Shown here: piece after piece, positions 1-5,233 of the stretch
Layout: each line of letters begins with the position of its first letter
Numbering within the stretch: the stretch's first letter is position 1
From: an uncultured Lachnospiraceae bacterium
GTDB taxonomy: Bacteria; Bacillota; Clostridia; Lachnospirales; Lachnospiraceae
Reading direction: 5' to 3'
DNA length: 5,284 bases
NCBI GenBank assembly: GCA_934370915.1
Contig: CAKRNI010000183.1
Location: 1 to 5,284, forward strand
Position numbers and translations under genes: made by a program
The notes under the pieces: generated by a model
What the model was told of the DNA's origin: nothing
The model's database searches: none
Seen by the model: only the letters and a program-made list of their open reading frames with translations

Positions 1-350
1 TGGAAGTCTTTGGATCTCCGAAAATGCCGGTGACAAAGCGGTTTGTCCAGACAGTCATCCGGGATCAGATTCCGGACAGCATTGTGAGTCTTGTAAAGGA
101 ACAGAAGGAAAACTTCCGTGTGGAGCGTCTGAAATTTATCGGTTCCAGCGTGAAGCGCCCGGTGATCTCCGATATCTGTAAGACGGAAGGCATTGTTGTC
201 AATATCCTCGGTGCTGCGGTGCAGGAGCTGGAAGACAGCGTTATGTGTGTATTCATCTTACAGCTCATCGGTGATGAGGAGAGCATCGAGAAAGCGGAAG
301 CGGAGATCGATAAAAACGGCGTTTTAAGAGAACGACTGGAGGTGGAGTAA
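1..350 (+). CDS. metN: Methionine ABC transporter ATP-binding protein MetN, C-terminal part
   Basis: This is the 3' end of the ATPase subunit of a MetNIQ importer, which powers uptake of methionine and relatives at the inner face of the membrane. The frame is open from base 3 (first full codon GAA) to the TAA at 348-350, and 115 residues are visible. The first residues (EVFGSPKMPVTKRF) match the end of the nucleotide-binding domain in this family, just after the signature and D-loop regions, which lie outside the window. From about visible residue 40 onward the sequence (RLKFIGSSVKRPVISD, then an IVVNILGA stretch and a beta strand VMCVFILQLIGD) fits the ferredoxin-like NIL domain. In MetN proteins that domain binds methionine and shuts down transport when the internal pool is high. 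The next gene starts one base after the stop, so metN and metI are co-transcribed and probably translationally coupled. The ATP-binding motifs cannot be checked here. Confidence 0.93.
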   Translation, partial: EVFGSPKMPVTKRFVQTVIRDQIPDSIVSLVKEQKENFRVERLKFIGSSVKRPVISDICKTEGIVVNILGAAVQELEDSVMCVFILQLIGDEESIEKAEAEIDKNGVLRERLEVE

Positions 351-351
351 G

Positions 352-1032
352 ATGGAAGAACTCATGAAGACAAAAATCTTTAAAGTCACGGTGGAGCGCC
401 TGTTATTAAACGGCGGACAGACGTTATACATGGTGGGCTGGTCACTTCTGATCGGAACCATCATAGGAATGATGCTGGCACTGATCCTGGTGCTCTGCAG
501 AAAAGGCGGTCTGGCGGAAAACCGGCCGTTATATGTGATCGTCAGCGCCTATATCAATGTGGTGCGAAGCGTACCGTTTGTCATTCTTCTTGTAACGATC
601 ATGCCGCTCACCCGTGCCATCGTCGGAACGACCATTGGAAGCACGGCAGCGCTGGTACCGCTTGTGGTTTACATAAGCCCGTACCTTGCGAGGCTGATGG
701 AGAACAGCCTGCTTGAGATCAATCCGGGAATTCTGGAGGCGGCTGAGGCCATGGGCGCGACAACCTGGCAGGTCATCCGGTATTTTCTGGTTCCTGAGAC
801 GTTAGGCTCCATGGTGCTGGCACTGACAACAGGAACCATCGGACTTCTCGGAGCGTCCGCAATGGCCGGTTATGTCGGCGGCGGCGGAGTTGGTGACCTT
901 GCGCTCACATATGGTTATGAAAAGATGAACACACCGCTCATGATCCTCACGGTTGTGATCCTGGTGATCCTTGTACAGCTTTTACAGATTCTTGGAAATA
1001 CGATTTCCGGTAAGTTAAGACAGCATAAATAA
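352..1032 (+). CDS. metI: Methionine ABC transporter permease MetI
   Basis: This is the membrane subunit that forms the translocation path for the MetNIQ importer and works as a homodimer. It is 226 residues long, the usual size for MetI. Hydrophobic segments lie at about residues 28-49, 62-86, 93-111, 150-172 and 194-216, which fits five transmembrane helices. Family marks are VRSVPFVILL at 71-80, the EAA coupling loop at about 129-149 (EAAEAMGA, then VPE), which contacts MetN, and GGGGVGDLA at 176-184. The start at 352 is preceded by GGAGGTGGAG at 338-347, inside the end of metN, with a spacer of nine bases from GGAGG. A second ATG at 364 is possible but less well placed. The gene sits between metN and metQ as expected. 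Nothing is truncated or unusual. Confidence 0.95.
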   Translation: MEELMKTKIFKVTVERLLLNGGQTLYMVGWSLLIGTIIGMMLALILVLCRKGGLAENRPLYVIVSAYINVVRSVPFVILLVTIMPLTRAIVGTTIGSTAALVPLVVYISPYLARLMENSLLEINPGILEAAEAMGATTWQVIRYFLVPETLGSMVLALTTGTIGLLGASAMAGYVGGGGVGDLALTYGYEKMNTPLMILTVVILVILVQLLQILGNTISGKLRQHK

Positions 1033-1041
1033 AAAGAAAGG

Positions 1042-1083
1042 TGCGGCTGCCCCACAAAAATGCGACATAAAAGGGCAGACGCG
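1042..1083 (+). promoter_or_regulatory. Intergenic hairpin between metI and metQ
   Basis: CTGCCC at 1047-1052 pairs with GGGCAG at 1073-1078. After a G/A mismatch (1046/1079), GCG at 1043-1045 pairs with CGC at 1080-1082, and a T-G wobble (1042/1083) closes the stem. The loop is 20 bases and A-rich. There is no T-run after it, so it is not a terminator. It ends just before the metQ ribosome binding site (AGAGGAG, 1084-1090). Hairpins placed here in importer operons can protect the binding-protein message or alter translation, which would help make more binding protein than permease. That role is inferred. Confidence 0.5.
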
Positions 1084-1097
1084 AGAGGAGAAAAATT

Positions 1098-1985
1098 ATG
1101 AGAAAAGTGATTGCAGGAGTACTTATGGGAGCGGCAGTTTTAAGCCTTGCGGCATGCGGAAAGAGTGAAACTGCACAGACAACAGCAGCACAGGCGGCTG
1201 AGAGCAAGGACACACAGGCAGACAGCAAAGCAGCGGCAACGGACACAGCAGACAAGAAAGAGATCGTATACGGAAAATCCCAGGGACCGTACACTGAGCT
1301 TTTTGAGGCAGCGATCGTTCCGATCCTTGAGAAAGAGGGATATACCGTAAAAGGCGTTGATTTCTCTGAGCTTCAGACCGCAGATATCGGCTTAAATGAC
1401 GGGGACGTTGATGTCAATGTTGAGCAGCATACCGCTTATATGGAGAATTTTAATGAGAATTACAATGCGGATTTTGTTGCGATCTGCCCGATCCCGACGG
1501 TACCGGCAGGTGTTTATTCCGCAAAGTACAAATCTGTGGATGAGATTCCGGACGGTGCAAAAGTCGCAGTTCCGAATGATGCCGCCAACACTGCAAGATG
1601 CTATCTGATGCTCCAGAAGATCGGCTGGATCAAACTCGCGGATGACGTAGATCCGTCCGCAGTGACTCAGGATGATATCGTTGAGAACCCGCACAACATT
1701 GAGTTTACTGAGATGAAGAGCTTAACGATCCCGGCAGCGATCCAGGATTTTGACTATGTGGCAATCACCGGCAGCGTTGTATACAATGCAGGAATCGATC
1801 CGTCCACAGCGCTTGCAACGGAGGATATCCAGGATCATCTGGTACTTCAGGTCGTTGTCAAGGAAGAGAACAAAGACGCAGAGTGGGCAAAAGCGATCGT
1901 AGACGCATATCATTCTGATGAGTTCAAGCAGTACATGGAAGAAAACAACGACGGATTATGGTGGATCCCGGATGAGTTAAAGTAA
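1098..1985 (+). CDS. metQ: NlpA/MetQ-family substrate-binding lipoprotein
   Basis: This is the extracellular ligand-binding lipoprotein of the MetNIQ importer, 295 residues. The start has a good site (AGAGGAG at 1084-1090, seven-base spacer). Residues 1-20 form a lipoprotein signal peptide with lipobox LAAC, so Cys20 becomes the lipidated N-terminus. Residues 21-54 are a low-complexity Ala/Thr/Gln/Lys linker that crosses the cell-wall zone. The NlpA fold follows from about IVYGKSQGPYTELF (56-69). Family marks include DVDVNVEQHTAYM (103-115), VAVPNDAANTARCYLMLQKIGWIKL (from 157; the AVPND and LQK-GL core is typical) and ENKDAEWAK near 257-265. The order metN-metI-metQ and the NIL domain in MetN support methionine as the substrate. 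However, positions expected to be Asn in the E. coli MetQ pocket read Thr224 and Leu250 by my alignment from memory, and the aromatic stretch near 130-136 is absent. The true ligand may therefore be a relative of methionine, a methionine peptide or another amino acid. Confidence 0.9.
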   Translation: MRKVIAGVLMGAAVLSLAACGKSETAQTTAAQAAESKDTQADSKAAATDTADKKEIVYGKSQGPYTELFEAAIVPILEKEGYTVKGVDFSELQTADIGLNDGDVDVNVEQHTAYMENFNENYNADFVAICPIPTVPAGVYSAKYKSVDEIPDGAKVAVPNDAANTARCYLMLQKIGWIKLADDVDPSAVTQDDIVENPHNIEFTEMKSLTIPAAIQDFDYVAITGSVVYNAGIDPSTALATEDIQDHLVLQVVVKEENKDAEWAKAIVDAYHSDEFKQYMEENNDGLWWIPDELK

Positions 1986-1997
1986 ATCGGAGATTTG
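1986..1997 (+). repeat. 12-base direct repeat, left copy (flanks the MATE gene)
   Basis: The sequence ATCGGAGATTTG begins directly after the metQ stop codon and is found again, exactly and in the same orientation, at 3461-3472, beyond the start of the MATE gene. The matching does not extend on either side. One repeat of this length is roughly expected by chance in a window of this size, so only the placement makes it notable. Confidence 0.5.
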
Positions 1998-2024
1998 TTG
2001 AAAAATTCATAAAAAAGATAGAAG

Positions 2025-2077
2025 AAAAGGTTCTCCGGCACTGGAAAATAAATTCCGGTGTCGGGAGAACCTTTTTT
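2025..2077. terminator. Bidirectional intrinsic terminator shared by metQ and the MATE gene
   Basis: AAAAGGTTCTCC (2025-2036) pairs perfectly with GGAGAACCTTTT (2064-2075). After a small internal loop (2037-2038 against 2061-2063), the inner stem CACTGGAA (2039-2046) pairs with TTCCGGTG (2053-2060) with one wobble. The apical loop is AATAAA. On the + strand the hairpin runs into T2072-T2077 and ends the metNIQ transcript. On the - strand it is followed by TTTTCTTC and, a few bases further, a run of six T, and ends the MATE transcript. The + strand T-run overlaps the MATE stop codon (2076-2078), so the two convergent genes share this compact site. Confidence 0.9.
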
Positions 2078-3440
2078 AGTAACAGGCAGTTTCAGCTTCG
2101 CCTTTCTGCAGCATTTTCGTAACCTTCTTCACGCAGTAAAAGCATGTCGGAGTGATATAGCAGCAGGCAGCGATCCAGGCAGTCTGGTCGGCAAAACAGA
2201 TCGCATGATATCCGAATCGGCCGACAAAGCAGAGGCTCACGATAGTGCGGGCAAACATCTCTGTTACGCCGGAGAAGAATGCTCTTCCGGAATATCCTAA
2301 GCCCTGAGTCACCATCCTGACGATGTTTAAAATCCCAAGTGTCCAGTAGAAAAATCCCATGCAGCGCAGGTACTGGGCAGAGGCATCAAGAACACCGGAA
2401 GCATCTTTACTCACAAAGATCATGGACAGCGGACGGCCAAAAAAGATCAGGATCAGTCCTGCAAAGATGCCGTAGCTGATTCCAAGTGCGATGCCCTCTT
2501 TCAGTCCCTTTCTGATCCGGTCAGCCTGACCGGCACCGAGGTTCTGACTGCAGAAGACAGATACGGCTGTTCCGATTGCATCGAAGGGACACAAGGTAAA
2601 CTGCTTTAACTTGACGCCTGCGGTAAATCCGGAGACATAGTCGCCGCCGAGACCGTTGTTTGCGGACTGCATGACCATGCTGCCGATAGCGGTGATGGAA
2701 AACTGAAGTCCGGTAGGAAGTCCCATCTGGAGAAGCTCCGCAATGGCATCCTTTTTGAGAACACGGTTTTCCTTCGTGATCCATAAGATCTTCATACGAT
2801 GGATGATGACAAACAGGCAGAGGATTCCGCTGATCGCCTGGGACGTGATTGTCGCGAAAGCGGCTCCGGCACATCCCCATCCTGCGATGACAATGAAGAA
2901 GAGATCCAGAAAGATGTTCAACACTGCGGAAAATGCAAGGAACATAAATGGCGTCCGGCTGTCTCCGACGGCACGGAGAATACTGGACAGATAGTTGTAG
3001 AGGAGTGTGAATGGAATCCCGAGGAAAATGATTAACAGGTATGTATATGCGTTCTCGTAGATGTCACGCTGGACGGAGAGCATGCGCAGGATCCATGGGC
3101 AGAGGACAGCACAGAGTGTTGTCACGATAACAGCGATCAGAGCTGTGAGGACAGCACCGTTAAAGATAAAGTCCCGCATCCGCCTGTGATCACCGGCACC
3201 AAAATATTTTGCCACCGGGATTCCGAAGCCGGTGCAGCTTCCCATACAGAAGCCGAGGACAAGAAACTGGACACTGGTGCTGGCGCCGACGCTCGCTAAT
3301 GCCTGAGCACCGAGAACCTGGCCTACGATGGCGGCATCGATAATGTTATATGTCTGCTGCAGAAGATTTCCTATTAACAGGGGCAGCGCGAACTGCAGCA
3401 TGGATTTTAACGGGCTGCCTTTGATCATGGAAGTTGCCAT
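2076..3440 (-). CDS. MATE-family efflux transporter
   Basis: This is a 454-residue integral membrane antiporter of the MATE (multidrug and toxic compound extrusion) family. The family exports drugs, dyes or metabolites in exchange for Na+ or H+. The length and about twelve hydrophobic segments, arranged as two bundles of six with the break near residues 220-235, are standard. Family marks are NIIDAAIVGQVLG (32-44, with the intramembrane Asp35), LRAVGDSRTP (155-164), NIFLDLFF (175-182), LPTGLQ (241-246) and the second-half counterpart SQNLGAGQADRIRKG (298-312), then QGLGYSGRAFFSG (379-391). The start at 3440 has AAGAAGG at 3449-3455 with an eight-base spacer; an ATG just upstream (3445) hits a stop at once. 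The gene is alone, convergent with metQ and divergent from livK, so the neighbours do not reveal a substrate. A role in drug export is a family-level statement only. Confidence 0.95.
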   Translation of the reverse strand: MATSMIKGSPLKSMLQFALPLLIGNLLQQTYNIIDAAIVGQVLGAQALASVGASTSVQFLVLGFCMGSCTGFGIPVAKYFGAGDHRRMRDFIFNGAVLTALIAVIVTTLCAVLCPWILRMLSVQRDIYENAYTYLLIIFLGIPFTLLYNYLSSILRAVGDSRTPFMFLAFSAVLNIFLDLFFIVIAGWGCAGAAFATITSQAISGILCLFVIIHRMKILWITKENRVLKKDAIAELLQMGLPTGLQFSITAIGSMVMQSANNGLGGDYVSGFTAGVKLKQFTLCPFDAIGTAVSVFCSQNLGAGQADRIRKGLKEGIALGISYGIFAGLILIFFGRPLSMIFVSKDASGVLDASAQYLRCMGFFYWTLGILNIVRMVTQGLGYSGRAFFSGVTEMFARTIVSLCFVGRFGYHAICFADQTAWIAACCYITPTCFYCVKKVTKMLQKGEAETACY

Positions 3441-3460
3441 AACATGAACCTTCTTTCAAT

Positions 3461-3472
3461 ATCGGAGATTTG
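3461..3472 (+). repeat. 12-base direct repeat, right copy (flanks the MATE gene)
   Basis: This is the second exact copy of ATCGGAGATTTG (first at 1986-1997). It lies just upstream of the MATE ribosome binding site, in the untranslated leader, and its last base is the first base of the left arm of the adjacent hairpin. Together the two copies bracket the MATE gene and its terminator. Confidence 0.5.
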
Positions 3473-3529
3473 ACTCCCACTGAGACAAATTTGCGATTAC
3501 TCACCCCTGAAAGAGGTGGGAGTCTTCTC
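3465..3529 (-). promoter_or_regulatory. Inverted repeat in the MATE leader
   Basis: GACTCCCAC (3472-3480) and GTGGGAGTC (3516-3524) are perfect nine-base inverted arms. A short internal loop leads to a further four pairs, GAGA (3465-3468) with TCTC (3526-3529). The 35-base loop contains CACCCCT (3502-3508), which can pair with AGAGGTG (3512-3518) with one mismatch. That fold uses part of the same arm and so excludes the long stem. Neither strand has a T-run after it, so it is not an intrinsic terminator. It lies in the predicted leader of the MATE gene, 24 bases from its start codon. It may be a regulatory RNA fold, a protein-binding site or the end of a decayed mobile element; the sequence does not decide. 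Confidence 0.5.
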
Positions 3530-3543
3530 GACTGAGATAAAAG

Positions 3544-3568
3544 CAGCTGCGGGCAGTACTGGCAGCTG
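3544..3568 (-). promoter_or_regulatory. Palindrome cluster near the MATE transcription start
   Basis: CAGCTGC (3544-3550) and GCAGCTG (3562-3568) form a seven-base inverted repeat around an 11-base centre that itself contains the palindrome CAGTACTG (3554-3561). Each arm also contains the palindrome CAGCTG. The site lies about 20-45 bases downstream of the putative -10 box of the MATE gene, a position that suits a repressor operator or a 5' mRNA hairpin. No regulator gene is present in the window. Confidence 0.4.
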
Positions 3569-3586
3569 TAAACAGGCATAAAATAT

Positions 3587-3615
3587 ATTATCACACAGAG
3601 TAAAATTTGTATACA
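3587..3615 (-). promoter_or_regulatory. Possible promoter of the MATE gene
   Basis: On the - strand, GATAAT (3592 down to 3587) is preceded by TGT, giving an extended -10 element. The -35 region 17 bases upstream (TGTATA) is a poor match. If used, transcription would start near 3580 and give a leader of about 140 bases. The extended -10 and AT-rich context are the only support. Confidence 0.4.
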
Positions 3616-3711
3616 GACAGGTGTCACAAAATAAAATGGAAGATTTGCGTGATGTATGTTCAGAAAATAAATAAAATGCCAGATAAAATATTACAAATCA
3701 AAGAAAATGAC

Positions 3712-3740
3712 TTGACGGGAGGAAAAATCTGGTGTATGAT
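3712..3740 (+). promoter_or_regulatory. Sigma-A promoter of the liv operon
   Basis: TTGACG (3712-3717) and TATGAT (3735-3740) are separated by exactly 17 bases. Each differs from the consensus at one position. Transcription should start near 3747, giving a leader of about 136 bases before livK. A second TTGACA at 3741-3746 has no suitable -10 partner. Confidence 0.8.
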
Positions 3741-3793
3741 TTGACACAACAAAAATAAATAAGGAAACAGAGCCGGAAGGCCAGCGTGAGTTC

Positions 3794-3886
3794 ATGGGAA
3801 ATTCAGAGAACAGGTCTGAGTTTCCTATTTTTTTTGTTCATGCAGGATCCATGCTTTCTAAGGCTCTGGACAAGGAGGATTTATGA
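3794..3886 (+). CDS. Possible 30-codon upstream ORF overlapping the livK start
   Basis: An ATG at 3794 opens a 30-codon frame (MGNSENRSEF..., ending ...LDKEDL) whose TGA at 3884-3886 overlaps the livK start as ATGA. This arrangement often gives translational coupling. The frame runs right through the leader terminator, so ribosomes on it would melt the hairpin. Against it, the nearest purine-rich site (GGAAGG, 3775-3780) is 13 bases away, which is too far to be strong. The codons show no run of Leu, Ile or Val as in a classical amino-acid leader peptide. It may well not be translated. Confidence 0.2.
   Translation: MGNSENRSEFPIFFVHAGSMLSKALDKEDL
3797..3835 (+). terminator. Intrinsic terminator in the livK leader (attenuator)
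   Basis: GGAAATTCAGA (3797-3807) pairs along its whole length with TCTGAGTTTCC (3815-3825), with one T-G wobble. The loop is GAACAGG, and eight T follow at 3828-3835. This is a strong intrinsic terminator, yet it sits between the liv promoter and the livK start codon at 3883, so it must be read through or prevented for the operon to be expressed. Upstream, GGAAAC (3763-3768) can pair with GTTTCC (3820-3825), and AGA (3769-3771) with TCT (3815-3817). This would form a competing antiterminator. A small hairpin GCC-GGAA-GGC (3772-3781) lies between. The signal sensed is unknown; I do not recognise a known riboswitch class. Confidence 0.8.
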
Positions 3887-5109
3887 AAAAAAGTTATGTG
3901 TATGCAATGATGGCTGTAATTGCGGCGATGACAGTATCCGGATGTTCTTCCTCTTCTTCCGCGCCGGCTTCGGGAGCAGCGGAGAGCAAAACAGAGGCAG
4001 CAGCCTCAGCTGACGGCAGTGCCGGAGCGTCCTCCGATGTAAAAGCAGCGGTCGATACGATCAGGTTCGGTCTGGTAGCTCCACTTTCCGGTGATAACGG
4101 TGCATATGGCACCAAGCAGGAAAAAGGCTATGAGCTGGCATTGGAAGAGATCAATGCGGCGGGAGGCGTGTCAGGTGCAAAGCTGGAGCTGGAGACGTAT
4201 GATGACGGCGGCGATGCTTCCACGGCGGCCAACGGCGCACAGAAATTTGCGGATGATGATTCGATCCTGGCGATCGGCGGTTCCTGCCTTACCTCCTGTA
4301 CAGCAGCAATGCTTCCTATTACAGGTGATGCGGAAATGGCCCAGCTGGTAGTAAGTTCCAGTGCGAAATCCCTGACGGGCATCAGTGATTATTTCTTCCG
4401 TATGGCAGTCCAGGATGCGGCTGTTGGTCCTCAGATTGCAAATCAGTTCACAAAAATGGGAAAGACAAAAGCAGTAACTCTTTACTGCAACAACGATTAC
4501 GGCTCCGGTTTGAAAGACAGCTTCAATGCGCAGTTTGAGGCGAATGGGGGTCAGATCCTCAATTCAATCCCTTATCAGGCGACAGATCAGGACTTCGCAG
4601 CGATCCTCACCACAGTAAAGAGCCTGGATCCGGATTGTATCGCACTCTGCGGAACCACAACAGACGGCGCCCTCATTATCAAACAGGCAAGACAGATGGG
4701 AATTGAGGCGGAGATCATGGGACAGCCTGGACTTTACAGCCAGAATGTGATCGATATCGCAGGAGATGCCTCTGAGGGTCTTCTCTGCAGCGGTGTGTTC
4801 GTAGCGGACGGCGCAGATGAGAAGGGACAGGAATTCGTAACCAAATACGAGGAGAAATACAACGGTGAAGTTCCGGACGGTTTCGCGGCACTTGCATATG
4901 ACCAGATGTATGTACTGGCAGACGCAGCGGAGCGGGCGGTGGCGGAAAATGGCGGAGAGCTTACCAGACAGACACTTGCGGAAGCGTTAAAGGAAACAAA
5001 CTATGAGGGTGTCACAGGCACTGTCAGCTTTGATGAGAATGGTGACTGGGTGAGAGATTATCTGACACTGACTGTAAAGGACGGAAAATACGTTTTATAT
5101 GCGGAGTAA
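3883..5109 (+). CDS. livK: Branched-chain amino acid-type ABC transporter substrate-binding lipoprotein
   Basis: This is the extracellular binding protein of a Liv/HAAT-family importer (type I periplasmic-binding fold, Peripla_BP_6 type), 408 residues. The signal peptide 1-20 ends in lipobox VSGC, with Cys21 lipidated, followed by a Ser/Ala-rich linker to about residue 57. The domain opens with IRFGLVAPLSGDNGAYG (60-76), then GYELALEEINAAGGVSG (82-98), LAIGGSCLTSCTAAMLP (129-145), NDYGSGLKDSF (204-214), YQATDQDFAAIL (231-242) and ALAYDQMYVLADA (336-348), all typical of the family. Ligand contacts near 134-165 differ from E. coli LivJ (SSSAKSLT in place of a SPAATNP-like stretch). Leu/Ile/Val is therefore only the default guess; other amino acids, amides or urea are bound by relatives. 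The start has AAGGAGG at 3872-3878 with a short four-base spacer. It is the first gene of an operon that continues into livH, and it lies behind a leader terminator. Confidence 0.93.
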   Translation: MKKSYVYAMMAVIAAMTVSGCSSSSSAPASGAAESKTEAAASADGSAGASSDVKAAVDTIRFGLVAPLSGDNGAYGTKQEKGYELALEEINAAGGVSGAKLELETYDDGGDASTAANGAQKFADDDSILAIGGSCLTSCTAAMLPITGDAEMAQLVVSSSAKSLTGISDYFFRMAVQDAAVGPQIANQFTKMGKTKAVTLYCNNDYGSGLKDSFNAQFEANGGQILNSIPYQATDQDFAAILTTVKSLDPDCIALCGTTTDGALIIKQARQMGIEAEIMGQPGLYSQNVIDIAGDASEGLLCSGVFVADGADEKGQEFVTKYEEKYNGEVPDGFAALAYDQMYVLADAAERAVAENGGELTRQTLAEALKETNYEGVTGTVSFDENGDWVRDYLTLTVKDGKYVLYAE

Positions 5110-5138
5110 TTCTTCGAAAAAAATATTAAGATGAAAAA

Positions 5139-5206
5139 TAACTGTTCAACAGGTCTGTGCACTTGCTGCGCTGACCGTAAGAAAACATAGACATACTGAA
5201 CAGTTA
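5139..5206 (+). promoter_or_regulatory. Nested hairpin between livK and livH
   Basis: TAACTGTTCA (5139-5148) and TGAACAGTTA (5197-5206) are perfect ten-base inverted arms. Inside the 48-base loop, GGTC (5152-5155) pairs with GACC (5173-5176). After a T/T mismatch, GTGC (5157-5160) pairs with GCGC (5168-5171), with one wobble. No T-run follows, so this is not a simple terminator. In importer operons such structures often protect the binding-protein message from 3' decay and lower expression of the permease genes downstream. That role is inferred from position. The structure ends 14 bases before the livH ribosome binding site. Confidence 0.65.
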
Positions 5207-5233
5207 CGATGAAAACGTACAGGTGGTGACAAT

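Noticed and set aside
2521..2994. Several open frames inside the MATE, metQ and livK genes on either strand
   Set aside because: They are overlapped by well-supported genes, have no ribosome sites of note and encode Arg-, Ser- or Cys-rich sequence without family features.
3472..3524. The inverted repeat before the MATE gene as an intrinsic terminator
   Set aside because: No T-run follows on either strand and the loop is 35 bases.
3346..3627. A 93-codon - strand frame that covers the MATE leader and overlaps the start of the MATE gene
   Set aside because: It overlaps MATE in another frame, spans the inverted repeats and the likely promoter, and its sequence looks like translated non-coding DNA. 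No ribosome site or family resemblance was seen.
3741..3769. A second TTGACA as a -35 element
   Set aside because: No acceptable -10 box lies 16-18 bases downstream. The pair at 3712-3740 explains transcription better.
3763..3800. Resemblance of the livK leader (GCCGGAAGGCCAGCGTGAG) to the 3' half of a thiamine pyrophosphate riboswitch
   Set aside because: The conserved CUGAGA half and the other helices are absent and the leader is too short, so the likeness is probably chance.
3786..4013. A GTG-started + strand frame with a passable ribosome site (GGAAGG at 3775-3780) that begins in the livK leader
   Set aside because: It runs about 130 bases into livK in a different frame, its Phe run comes from the terminator T-tract, and its downstream part is a shadow of livK.
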